From Amphritea atlantica (GTDB taxonomy: Bacteria; Pseudomonadota; Gammaproteobacteria; Pseudomonadales; Balneatricaceae), in NCBI GenBank assembly GCA_024397875.1, contig CP073344.1, positions 2,533,001-2,597,000 of the forward strand: a DNA stretch of 64,000 nucleotides. Direction: 5' to 3'. Below, piece after piece: positions 55,742 through 64,000 of this stretch; position 1 is the stretch's first letter, and every line of letters begins with the position of its first letter. A model generated the notes under the pieces. The model saw only the letters and a list, made by a program, of their open reading frames with translations, was not told where the DNA came from and searched no databases. The position numbers and the translations under genes are program-made.

Positions 55742-57316
55742 TTATAGCTCAGTCTTCAATCCCTTGTAGATACTGACACACATCAGCAACAGGATAATGG
55801 TAAATGGCAAGCCGGCTGTGATCGCGCCCGCCTGAAGCGCTTTAAGCGCTTCGGTTCCACCACCGTACAACAGAACACCCGCAATCAGTCCCTCCAATAC
55901 CGCCCAGAAGACACGCTGCGGCGCCGGAGCATCAACCTTACCACCCGCGGTAATCGAATCGATTACCAGCGAACCGGAATCTGATGAAGTGATGAAAAAG
56001 ACGAGTACCAGTACAATCGCAAAAGCGGAGGTAATCTCAGCCAATGGCAAATTCTCCAGCATCTGGAACATCGCCAGCGACACATCACCCAGACCATTCG
56101 CCAGCGCACCTGTGCCACTCTGGACCTGATCCAGTGCCTGGGCGCCAAATGCAGCCATCCAGACCGCCGAAACCACGGTTGGAATCAGCAGTACTGCGGT
56201 CATAAACTCACGTACTGTACGACCCTTTGATACCCGGGCGATAAACATCCCGACAAATGGCGACCAGGAAACCCACCAGGCCCAGTAGAATACTGTCCAG
56301 CCGGTGTAGAATTTGTCATCTTCACGACCAATCCAGTTACTCAGTGGCAAAATATCGGTTGCATAACTGGTCACTGTCAGCAGCAGGTTACTGAAAAAAC
56401 CAGAGATAGATCCCGCCAGTATCACAAACAGCAGCAACACCGCAGCAATAGCCATATTGATATTACTGAGTACTTTTACACCACCATCAAGCCCGCGAGC
56501 AACAGAGAAAATGGCGATTGCGGTTACTACGACAATAACCGCGATCTGAGTAGCGATAGTATTATCCACACCGAACAGGAAGTTCAGTCCGCCTGCCGCC
56601 TGAGAAGCACCCAAACCGAGCGAAGTCGCCAGACCGAAGATGGTTGCCAGCACCGCAATAATATCGATAACGTGACCGATCGGCCCCCATACCCGCTCAC
56701 CCAGCAGCGGATAAAAAGCAGAACGAATGGTCAGAGGCAGCCCTTTGTTATAGGTGAAGAAACCCAGTGCCAGTGCCACAACACCATAAATGGCCCAGGG
56801 GTGTAATCCCCAGTGGAACATTGTCGCGCCCATTGCCGCCGCTTCTCCTGCGGGTGTGTTCGCTTCCGCATTCAGAGGCGTACCCCACCAGTCGGTGTAA
56901 TAGGCTACTGGCTCTGCCACACTCCAGAACATCAGTCCAATACCCATACCCGCAGCAAACAGCATTGAGAACCATGATATGCGGCTATAGTCCGGTTTTG
57001 CATCAGCCCCGCCCAAACGAATTTTACCCACCGGCAGTACGATCATTAGCAGACAAAACAACACAAATACGTTACCGGCTATCATAAACAGCCAGTCGAA
57101 AGTCTCAATTGACCAGGTACGCGCTCCCTCAAGTATCGCTTTAGCGTCCGCTGGGAAAATCAGAGTCAGTGTAATAAAAGCCAGAATGGCCACTGCGCTG
57201 GTGGTAAATACCGGGTTATGGATATCCATCCCCAACACCTGAATGTTATCCTGCCCGGCCTTATAGTCAGAGGTATATTCCGCTGACTTGGGACCGCTTT
57301 GAACTTTTTGGTTCAT
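55742..57316 (-). CDS. BCCT-family betaine/choline/carnitine transporter
   Basis: A 524-residue membrane carrier with about 12 helices. The G-x-G signature is AAGMGIGLMFWSVAEPVAYY, and the conserved tryptophan block is FYWAWWVSWSPFVGMFIARV. The C-terminal tail is short, so it may lack the long osmosensing end of BetP-type proteins. It probably imports betaine, dimethylglycine or a similar quaternary amine with Na+ or H+. The neighbourhood (gbc, dgc) supports a catabolic betaine carrier. Confidence 0.93.
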   Translation of the reverse strand: MNQKVQSGPKSAEYTSDYKAGQDNIQVLGMDIHNPVFTTSAVAILAFITLTLIFPADAKAILEGARTWSIETFDWLFMIAGNVFVLFCLLMIVLPVGKIRLGGADAKPDYSRISWFSMLFAAGMGIGLMFWSVAEPVAYYTDWWGTPLNAEANTPAGEAAAMGATMFHWGLHPWAIYGVVALALGFFTYNKGLPLTIRSAFYPLLGERVWGPIGHVIDIIAVLATIFGLATSLGLGASQAAGGLNFLFGVDNTIATQIAVIVVVTAIAIFSVARGLDGGVKVLSNINMAIAAVLLLFVILAGSISGFFSNLLLTVTSYATDILPLSNWIGREDDKFYTGWTVFYWAWWVSWSPFVGMFIARVSKGRTVREFMTAVLLIPTVVSAVWMAAFGAQALDQVQSGTGALANGLGDVSLAMFQMLENLPLAEITSAFAIVLVLVFFITSSDSGSLVIDSITAGGKVDAPAPQRVFWAVLEGLIAGVLLYGGGTEALKALQAGAITAGLPFTIILLLMCVSIYKGLKTEL

Positions 57317-58022
57317 AGAACTACTCCAGATTCTTTTTTTTTATATAGCTGTCAGGCAGAAGGCAGATTTCCAATGAATCGCCAGAGCCATAGGTAATAC
57401 AATAAGCAAACTTTTCTGACAGTTCCTGCATCAATCCTTAACGCAACAGCCGGCTAAGGCTTGCGGTTAATTTTTAAACAAGATCTCTCAATTCTACGAT
57501 TAACGGTTGATTAACAGCTGACTTATAACGACAAATAAAACGGCAAAATGTCCGTTCTCGACAGACACTTCTTCAGCGGGAAAACAGAGATTTAAATCGA
57601 CAAAACAGAAGCAAAAAAGAGCTGATTATTATCGCGCGCGCCAGACGAACGCTAAAATCAGTCTTATTCCCAAGCCAGGTTTAATCCGTCTGTAACCAAA
57701 CCTGCGCCACCCTAACAAAATATTATCTTAACCGCCAATGCTACCCCGTCAAAAATGAGGCAAAAAAAAACCACTCCAGAGCCGTGAATCTCCGGAGTGG
57801 TAAACGTTTGCCTGATAAGAATCGGATTAGAGATTCATTTTTTGGGTCAGGCTGTTTCAGATGGAAACAAGGTGCAAGAAGCAGGATCAATAGTACAGAT
57901 TACAATCAACCTCAAACCTACTCTTAGCGGCAAAATCTATGCAATTAACGACATTAAACCAGATTTAAACCGATTTTCACCACTTTGATCAAAAACAAAA
58001 TTGCGCCAGGGTCAGTCAGAAA
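57317..58022. other. Intergenic region between BCCT and etfB
   Basis: The first part is the BCCT promoter. Terminator at 57762-57801. No gene supported; a short plus-strand frame over 57797-57988 lacks a ribosome binding site. Confidence 0.5.
57762..57801 (-). terminator. Intrinsic terminator of the dgc-etf operon
   Basis: On the minus strand ACCACTCC pairs with GGAGTGGT and is followed by nine T. It lies 220 bp after the etfB stop. Confidence 0.75.
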
Positions 58023-58814
58023 TCAGCGCAGTACACCCTCCTCTTTCAGCAGTTCCAGGATCGCCTGAGCCTGCTCTGCTGCCGATTCATTTTTCATCAC
58101 TTTGCCGCCATCACCCTGAGATTTGGCCGTCGCCGCTTTAAAACGCTCAGCCGCCGTTTTGGCTTTAACCACTTTCAAACGCTTAGGACGCTTGCGGGCC
58201 GGAACCTCTTCCCATGACTGACGTACAGCATCGGTCGAAGCGTTGACCACTTCCACCTCCATCACCGCGCGACTGGCAGGACCAAACGCACTCTGACGAG
58301 CGTCCTGTGCCGCAGAATCAACACTGGCGATAAACGGTAAACGCACCTTAACTGAACGGCGCTGACCACGGGGTAATGCCTGCAATACTTCAGCAACACC
58401 GCCTTCAATCGAAACAATATCAGCCACCCGGGGCACTATCGGCCAGCCGAGCGTTTCCGCCAACTGGTAAGGCACCATTCCGGATGACTCACCACTCTCA
58501 GCCCGAACGCCGGTCAGCACAATCTCTGCACCCGAGCGCTGCAGGTGTTCACCCAGTGGCATTACAGCATCAGCAGCCGGATCCATTTCGAGCACCTGGA
58601 TTGATTTAAGCCCCATACCGGCATAACTCCTCAATCCCTGTTCCTGAGGATCACCGGCATGCAGAACAACCAGATTATCAGAGGATAGCTTCATTCCCAG
58701 CTCAACTGCACGGCTGTCCTGGTCGGCCCGACGTACACGCCCGGATTGTGGGTGTTTACCCACAGATACCAGCGATACTATTTTTAGCGTATTAGCCAAT
58801 TGATTAGGCTGCAT
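58023..58814 (-). CDS. etfB: Electron transfer flavoprotein, beta subunit (betaine-linked)
   Basis: A 263-residue EtfB-type protein starting at the ATG at 58814, with GGAGGTGAT before it. Core segments: SVGKHPQSGRVRRADQDSRA, DNLVVLHAGDPQEQGLRSY and VLTGVRAESGESSGMVPYQL. The C-terminus from about residue 200 is basic and unlike housekeeping EtfB. It would take electrons from DgcAB or sarcosine demethylation. It overlaps etfA by 11 bases. Pseudomonas has a similar pair after dgcAB. Confidence 0.88.
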   Translation of the reverse strand: MQPNQLANTLKIVSLVSVGKHPQSGRVRRADQDSRAVELGMKLSSDNLVVLHAGDPQEQGLRSYAGMGLKSIQVLEMDPAADAVMPLGEHLQRSGAEIVLTGVRAESGESSGMVPYQLAETLGWPIVPRVADIVSIEGGVAEVLQALPRGQRRSVKVRLPFIASVDSAAQDARQSAFGPASRAVMEVEVVNASTDAVRQSWEEVPARKRPKRLKVVKAKTAAERFKAATAKSQGDGGKVMKNESAAEQAQAILELLKEEGVLR

Positions 58815-60069
58815 CCTGATCACCTCCTGCAGATGACTGAGTACGGAATTCCTGCACCCGCTGTATCAGTTCGCTGAGAATTTCCTCACTGTCCCCAATA
58901 ACACTCAGCGCGGCACGTTTAACCATGTCACAGCCGGCATCTGTATTGATTGCGATTACCTTGTCGCACTGACCAATACCCTGCATATGCTGAATCGCAC
59001 CGGAGATACCCACCGCCAGATAAACCCGCGCGGTAACCCAGGTACCGGTGGCACCGACCTGACGGAAGCGCGGCATAAAGCCGTCATCCACCGCCACCCG
59101 ACTGGCACCCTCAGTAGCACCCAGCACTGCAGCAGCCTCATGGAACTGATCCCAGTTATGGATACCGTTACCGGCAGAGAGAATAAACTCCGCCTCAGCC
59201 AGCGAGATCGCATTCGGATCAACCGCCACCTGGCCCTTATCCTGAAGCTGCGCAATCACCGCCGGAACAACCGGCAGTTCCAGCGAAAGCGCCTCATGAC
59301 GGGTTTCATCAATCTGATCCGCACACTCTTCTGCCAGCATCAGCAAACGTGGTGTTGCGCGGGTAATATCAGTCGTGCCACCGGCACCCCGACAGACTGA
59401 TATTTGATTATCTACCTGCCAGGCCTGTACTGCAGGACGCTCTTTGATGCGCGCAGCCAAACGGGAGCCCAGATCAGAGCCGCCATTAACACTGTCCGGG
59501 AAGAGCCAGTGTTTCGGCTGATAGCCTGCCTCAACCTGCACCAGCGCCGCCAGTCGCTGTTCCGGACAGTAGCCCTCATAGAGCTCATCGTCGAGCAACA
59601 GCAGACGATCAACACCAGCGGTATCGAAATGCTCCTCTTTACTCTGGCCAAAACACACTGCCAGGACTGCTCCATTGCCCTCAATACCTGCAGCCAACTT
59701 ATGGGCCTGACCGATCACGTCTTTATCGTGACCTGTCAGACGACCGCCCACCATATCCGGTACGACAACAATATAGAAGTCTGGATTTTCAACCTTATGT
59801 AATGGCAGCTGAACATCTTGTGCGGCACCAGTGCGACGACCTTTACCTGTTGCAGCAGCATTGCCTTTCAGGCGATCAATCCGCTTAATACCGTTAGGTC
59901 CGATAAAGCCAACCTTGTGCGGGTTTTTACGCAGCAGCCCGCTAGGCCCCCGCACCTCTGCGGTCTCACTGCTGGCTACAGTGCCATGCAGCGGGTGCAG
60001 ACGGTTACGGGCGATCCATTCGGCCCGGGGATCACGGCGCAGCACATCGTGTGAGTTATGATCGGACAT
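58804..60069 (-). CDS. etfA: Electron transfer flavoprotein, alpha subunit (betaine-linked)
   Basis: A 421-residue EtfA-type protein, about 100 residues longer than housekeeping EtfA at the N-terminus (basic, Gly-rich, RDPRAEWIARNRLHPLHG). The C-terminal FAD domain includes ARVYLAVGISGAIQHMQGIG and VIAINTDAGCDM. It transfers electrons from dimethylglycine demethylation toward the quinone pool. The start overlaps the dgcB stop by one base (TGATG). Confidence 0.9.
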   Translation of the reverse strand: MSDHNSHDVLRRDPRAEWIARNRLHPLHGTVASSETAEVRGPSGLLRKNPHKVGFIGPNGIKRIDRLKGNAAATGKGRRTGAAQDVQLPLHKVENPDFYIVVVPDMVGGRLTGHDKDVIGQAHKLAAGIEGNGAVLAVCFGQSKEEHFDTAGVDRLLLLDDELYEGYCPEQRLAALVQVEAGYQPKHWLFPDSVNGGSDLGSRLAARIKERPAVQAWQVDNQISVCRGAGGTTDITRATPRLLMLAEECADQIDETRHEALSLELPVVPAVIAQLQDKGQVAVDPNAISLAEAEFILSAGNGIHNWDQFHEAAAVLGATEGASRVAVDDGFMPRFRQVGATGTWVTARVYLAVGISGAIQHMQGIGQCDKVIAINTDAGCDMVKRAALSVIGDSEEILSELIQRVQEFRTQSSAGGDQDAA

Positions 60070-62030
60070 CAGTGCACCTCCTGGGCCAATTGACCTGCTT
60101 TCGCATCAGCGGTCAGATCGACGAGCTGATCTACCAGAATCTCAGCAATATCTTTGACCTCCGGACGCGGTTCAACCACACCCTCAAGCATCGCTGTACA
60201 CTGCTGACAGCCTACCGCCACTAATTCTGCACCCGTGCTGTTAGCATCTTCCATTCGCATATCCGCGATACGCCGTTCACCTGGAATATCGGTGATCGGT
60301 GCTCCGCCACCGCCGCCACAACAGCGCGAACGGAAGCCGGAACGTTCCATCTCAGCGATTTCAATGCCCATAGAGCGCAGCAGCTCACGAGGCGCTTCAT
60401 ACTCACCGTTGTAACGTCCCAGATAACAGGGATCATGATAAGTCACTTTCGCACCGGTAAAATCATTCAGCTTCAGTTGACCCTGCTGCACCAGTTGATT
60501 CAGGAAAGTAGTATGGTGCAACACCTCCACATCATTCAGGGCATCGGAACCGAAGTCACCGTATTCATTACGCAGGCAGTGATAAGCATGGGGATCGGTA
60601 GTGACGATCCGCTTAAACTTATACTGCGACAACACATCCAGATTACGCTTTGCCAGACTCTGGAAAGTCGCATCATCCCCCAGACGACGGGCCACATCGC
60701 CGCAGTCCAGCTCTTCATCGCCCAGCACGGCAAAATCAACATTAGCCGCTTTCAACAGTTTTACAAAGGCACGCAGGATACGCTGACTACGCATATCAAA
60801 TGCACCATCGGAAACCCAGAACAACACTTCTGCCTGTTTAACATCACGCATCAATGGCAGGTTCTGATCCGCCGCCCAGTTAGTACGACTGGCCGGTGCA
60901 TAGCCGTTCGGGTTATCGGTGGCGATAATATTATCCAGCACCTCAGCACCTTTATTCGGAGTGTTGCCCCTCTCCATAGTCAGATAACGGCGCATATCGA
61001 CGATAGCATCCACATGCTCAATCATCATCGGACACTCCTCAACGCAGGCACGACAGGTCGTGCAGGACCAGAGCGTTTCAGGATCTACCAGGCCATCGGT
61101 AATAATATGATCCGGACCGCCTTGAGCCTCACCAACGCCTTTACCAGGGTAAGGACTACCGGCATAGTTAGCATCAGTTCCGCCAGCAAGACCCACCACC
61201 ATATCCTGAATCAGTTTCTTTGGATTCAGAGGCTGACCCGCGGCAAAAGCCGGACACATCGCTTCACATTTACCACACTGAACACAGGCATCGAAGCCCA
61301 GCAGTTGATTCCATTTGAAATCGGTCGGTTTCGCCACGCCCAGTACACCGCCGATCTCTTTAGCCAGAGACAGATCAACAGGCTTCAGACCGGTCGAACG
61401 ACCGCCACCGAAGCGTTCCTGACGACGGTGGAAAGCCAGATGTAGCGCACCGGCAAATGCGTGCTTCATCGGACCACCCCAGGTCATACCGAAGAACAGT
61501 TCACCCATTCCCCAGATAATCAGCGCGGTGAGCACAATGGTCAACAGCACACCACCGCTGCCTTCAGGCAGTACACCGGCAGCAGGCAGGGTCAGCACAA
61601 AGAAGGCACCGGCAAACGCCAGCAGACTCTTTGGCAGACGCATCCACGGACCTTTGGAGATCCGGCTTGGAGGATTAAGACGACGCTTAAATACAAACAG
61701 AGCACCGACAAACATCAGTGCCAGAGAAGCCAGCAGCGCCCAGGCCAGAATCTGGCTATCGATACCCAGCAGATGCACCAGAATAACCAGCAACGCAGAA
61801 AGAACAAAACCACCGCCAGTTGCAGCATGGGTTCTGGACATATATTTGTCGCGCTCGACAATATCATGCAGGTCATGCAGATAACGTCCGGGCATAGCCA
61901 TGAGACCGGCGATCAGATTGATCTGATCCGGTTTACCGGCACGCCACAGATTAACCCGGCGTACAGCACCAATCACCGCCAGCACCAGTGCTGTCGCAAT
62001 CAGTAAAGGATGTAACCACTCAAAACTCAT
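60069..62030 (-). CDS. dgcB: Dimethylglycine demethylation protein DgcB
   Basis: From the ATG at 62030 the protein has 653 residues. N-terminal membrane part (about 1-190, several helices); two [4Fe-4S] motifs, CVQCGKCEAMCP and CTTCRACVEECP; and two heterodisulfide reductase-like cysteine regions with YHDPCYLGRYNG and RCCGGGGGAP. It matches the DgcB component in Pseudomonas that works with DgcA. It probably carries electrons to the membrane. The gene between dgcA and etfA is consistent with the known order. Confidence 0.93.
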   Translation of the reverse strand: MSFEWLHPLLIATALVLAVIGAVRRVNLWRAGKPDQINLIAGLMAMPGRYLHDLHDIVERDKYMSRTHAATGGGFVLSALLVILVHLLGIDSQILAWALLASLALMFVGALFVFKRRLNPPSRISKGPWMRLPKSLLAFAGAFFVLTLPAAGVLPEGSGGVLLTIVLTALIIWGMGELFFGMTWGGPMKHAFAGALHLAFHRRQERFGGGRSTGLKPVDLSLAKEIGGVLGVAKPTDFKWNQLLGFDACVQCGKCEAMCPAFAAGQPLNPKKLIQDMVVGLAGGTDANYAGSPYPGKGVGEAQGGPDHIITDGLVDPETLWSCTTCRACVEECPMMIEHVDAIVDMRRYLTMERGNTPNKGAEVLDNIIATDNPNGYAPASRTNWAADQNLPLMRDVKQAEVLFWVSDGAFDMRSQRILRAFVKLLKAANVDFAVLGDEELDCGDVARRLGDDATFQSLAKRNLDVLSQYKFKRIVTTDPHAYHCLRNEYGDFGSDALNDVEVLHHTTFLNQLVQQGQLKLNDFTGAKVTYHDPCYLGRYNGEYEAPRELLRSMGIEIAEMERSGFRSRCCGGGGGAPITDIPGERRIADMRMEDANSTGAELVAVGCQQCTAMLEGVVEPRPEVKDIAEILVDQLVDLTADAKAGQLAQEVH

Positions 62031-62165
62031 AGGGTACCCCAACAAAAAACAGCTATCGGGCTGTTAAGTCAGCCCTGTTATTCTTACCAGCCCGGCATCA
62101 CCGTGCTTAATAGTTTTCAGGCTTTGCGCAGACCAAAAGCGTTACCAGCGCAGGCGGGGATAGGA

Positions 62166-62224
62166 AAAAGCTGACGGGGGACCGCAGCATAGCAGCGCTA
62201 TGTGAGGATCACCCGGCAGCTTTT
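62166..62224 (-). other. Structured intercistronic element between dgcA and dgcB
   Basis: AAAAGCTG-a-CGGG (62166-62178) pairs with CCCG-g-CAGCTTTT (62212-62224), with one mismatch. Inside, CATAGC pairs with GCTATG around AGC (62188-62202). It may set relative levels of dgcA and dgcB. Confidence 0.55.
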
Positions 62225-62251
62225 AATACCACCCTGCCAAGCGCAGTCGCC

Positions 62252-64000
62252 TTATAGGTCTTTACATAGGCGCAGCGCATCATACATCGCTGCATGAACA
62301 TTGCGCTGCGATACGCAATCACCCAGACGCCACAGAATCATGCCGTCACCGGACTCACTCAGCACCGGTTGCGGTTTAATGTCAAATAACGCCTCGTTGT
62401 CGATCTGGCCTTTGTTACGTGACTCACCTTTCAGCGCGTAAAACAGCTCCTCATTAGGACGGGTTCCGTTTTCAACCACCACCTGATCAACCACACGCTC
62501 TTCACGCTGACCGGTATATTCGTTCTCCAGTACAGCAACCAGGCTGTCGCCTTCACGGTAAACTTTTTCCAGCAGGAAGTCAGAGGTCATAATCACCTCT
62601 TTCTCATACAGAGAGCGATAATAGGTTGGGAAGGTAGTACCACCGATACCCACACCCGGCTTGATATCATCGGTAACGATCTCAACCAGTGAGCCTTTCG
62701 CTGCCAGATAATCCGCTGCCGACAAACCTGAGAATTCACAGATGGTGTCGTAGATCAGGACGTTCTTACCCGGTTCAACCTTGCCACTGAGAATATCCCA
62801 GCTAGAGATAACCAGACCTTCTTCAGCACCCCATTCAGGGTTCTGATCGATAAACGGACGACCACCGGTAGCGATTACACAGACATCAGGGTTCAGCTCA
62901 CGCACCAGCTCTTCATTAGCTTCGGTACCCAAACGGATATCAACACCCAGACGTTCCAGCTCCATGGCCAGCCAACGGGTAATACCGGCAATCTGATCAC
63001 GCTGTGGCGCTTTAGCCGCCAGCGTAATCTGGCCACCCAGCTCTTCAGCTCGCTCGACCAGAACAACATTGTGACCCCGCTCCGCAGCAACACGCGCCGC
63101 TTCCAGACCACCCGGTCCACCACCAATAACGACTACTTTACGCACCTGGCCAGTGGTTTTCTCAATGATGTGCGGCAGCCCCATATATTCGCGGGAAGTC
63201 GCAGCATTCTGGATACAAAGCACGTCCAGACCCTGATACTGACGGTCGATACAGTAGTTCGCGCCAACACACTGACGGATCTGATCTACCTGATCATTTT
63301 TGATCTTGGCAATAATGTGCGGATCAGCAATATGGGCGCGGGTCATGCCGACAAAATCCACATAACCGGCTTCAATAATACGTTTAGCCTGATTCGGATC
63401 CTTGATGTTCTGGGCATGAATAACCGGAACAGAAACAACTTCTTTAATGCCCGCCGCCAGATGCAGGAACGGCTCCGGCGGGTAACTCATATTCGGGATA
63501 ACGTTCGCCAGGGTGTTATGGGTATCACAACCAGACCCGACCACGCCGAAGAAATCGAGCTCACCAGTGGCATCATAATACGCGGCGATCTGTTTCATAT
63601 CGTCATGATTCAGACCATCCGGATGGAACTCATCACCGGTAATACGCATACCGACAACAAAGTCACGGCCGACTTCCGCACGTACCGCTTTCAGTACTTC
63701 CATACCGAAGCGCATACGGTTCTCAAAAGATCCGCCCCACTGATCGGTACGCTTGTTAACCCGGGGAGACCAGAACTGATCGACCAGATGCTGATGCACC
63801 GCGGACAGCTCAACACCGTCAAGACCACCCTCTTTCGCCCGGCGCGCGGCCTGAGCGAAATCGCCGATAACACGCCAGATTTCTTCTTCTTCAATGGTTT
63901 TACAGGTAGCGCGGTGAACCGGCTCACGGATACCAGACGGAGACATCAGGTTCGGCCAGTTTTCACCGTCCCAGCGGGAACGACGTCCCATATGGGTGAT
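62252..64000 (-). CDS. dgcA: Dimethylglycine demethylation protein DgcA (5' end outside window)
   Basis: Partial: 583 codons up to the window end; the missing N-terminus would be about 100 residues. The remaining part is the C-terminal half of an FMN TIM barrel (GLDGVELSAVHQHLVDQFWS, VGMTRAHIADPHI), an iron-sulfur region (CVGANYC, then VLCIQNAATSRE) and FAD/NAD domains (VVVIGGGPGGLEAARVAAER). It resembles trimethylamine dehydrogenase-like flavoproteins and DgcA, which removes a methyl group from dimethylglycine. The cluster motif has an alanine where TMADH-like proteins have a second Cys. Confidence 0.92.
   Translation of the reverse strand: MTHMGRRSRWDGENWPNLMSPSGIREPVHRATCKTIEEEEIWRVIGDFAQAARRAKEGGLDGVELSAVHQHLVDQFWSPRVNKRTDQWGGSFENRMRFGMEVLKAVRAEVGRDFVVGMRITGDEFHPDGLNHDDMKQIAAYYDATGELDFFGVVGSGCDTHNTLANVIPNMSYPPEPFLHLAAGIKEVVSVPVIHAQNIKDPNQAKRIIEAGYVDFVGMTRAHIADPHIIAKIKNDQVDQIRQCVGANYCIDRQYQGLDVLCIQNAATSREYMGLPHIIEKTTGQVRKVVVIGGGPGGLEAARVAAERGHNVVLVERAEELGGQITLAAKAPQRDQIAGITRWLAMELERLGVDIRLGTEANEELVRELNPDVCVIATGGRPFIDQNPEWGAEEGLVISSWDILSGKVEPGKNVLIYDTICEFSGLSAADYLAAKGSLVEIVTDDIKPGVGIGGTTFPTYYRSLYEKEVIMTSDFLLEKVYREGDSLVAVLENEYTGQREERVVDQVVVENGTRPNEELFYALKGESRNKGQIDNEALFDIKPQPVLSESGDGMILWRLGDCVSQRNVHAAMYDALRLCKDL

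Noticed and set aside
57797..57988. 63-residue plus-strand frame
   Set aside because: Begins at the terminator region of the dgc-etf operon and lacks translation signals.
60435..61445. 336-residue frame antisense to dgcB
   Set aside because: Shadow of the conserved dgcB coding sequence; composition is unlike a real protein.

Overview
The window looks like a chromosomal segment of a marine gammaproteobacterium, probably Oceanospirillales (Amphritea, Neptunomonas or Marinobacterium type). This is inferred from protein similarity recalled from memory, from dense metabolic and transporter gene content, and from osmolyte catabolism. No tRNA, rRNA, CRISPR array, prophage or intact insertion sequence was seen. 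The coding strand alternates in blocks of one to five genes.

Layout. 0.4-12.4 kb holds mixed housekeeping and regulatory genes: PilZ protein, ChaN-like lipoprotein, parvulin, two LysR regulators, a LysE-type exporter, an isolated NosR-like membrane flavo/iron-sulfur protein, a WrbA-like flavodoxin, a cold-shock protein, and a methyltransferase/FMN reductase pair. 12.5-15.0 kb holds a small unknown gene under a striking inverted repeat, an HD-domain oxygenase of the PhnZ/TmpB type, and a frameshifted methyltransferase pseudogene with a ten-G tract. 15.2-25.1 kb is a glycine/serine catabolic module: sdaA-glyA-gcvH-gcvP on the minus strand, then an XRE-cupin regulator, gcvT and lipA on the plus strand. 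26-35 kb carries D-alanine (dadA, ridA, alr, Lrp regulator) and D-serine (LysR, dsdA, Na+/alanine-type symporter) modules. 35-45 kb has an M14 peptidase/hydrolase pair, a beta-alanine-type aminotransferase with its LysR, a truncated DUF1003 gene with a small MscS channel, a second XRE-cupin regulator and a TRAP transporter. 45-64 kb is the glycine betaine module: DUF1989 protein, gbdR, fdhA, an exonuclease plus cNMP/CBS/DUF294 signalling pair, gbcB, gbcA, a BCCT transporter, and the etfB-etfA-dgcB-dgcA series, the last cut by the window end.

How it works together (inference from known pathways). The BCCT carrier would import betaine. GbcAB removes one methyl group as formaldehyde, DgcAB with its electron-transfer flavoprotein removes the second, and FdhA oxidises the formaldehyde. 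Sarcosine oxidase is not in the window. Glycine would then pass through the glycine cleavage system and GlyA to serine, and SdaA would give pyruvate. D-alanine and D-serine modules also end in pyruvate. Two near-identical 16-bp inverted repeats followed by CTTTTCCC lie in the sdaA/XRE-cupin divergent region and upstream of gcvT, which makes the XRE-cupin protein the likely shared regulator of the glycine module.

Several operons carry strong intercistronic hairpins (dctP/dctQ, gcvH/gcvP, dgcA/dgcB, and a terminator after dadA), suggesting graded expression within operons.
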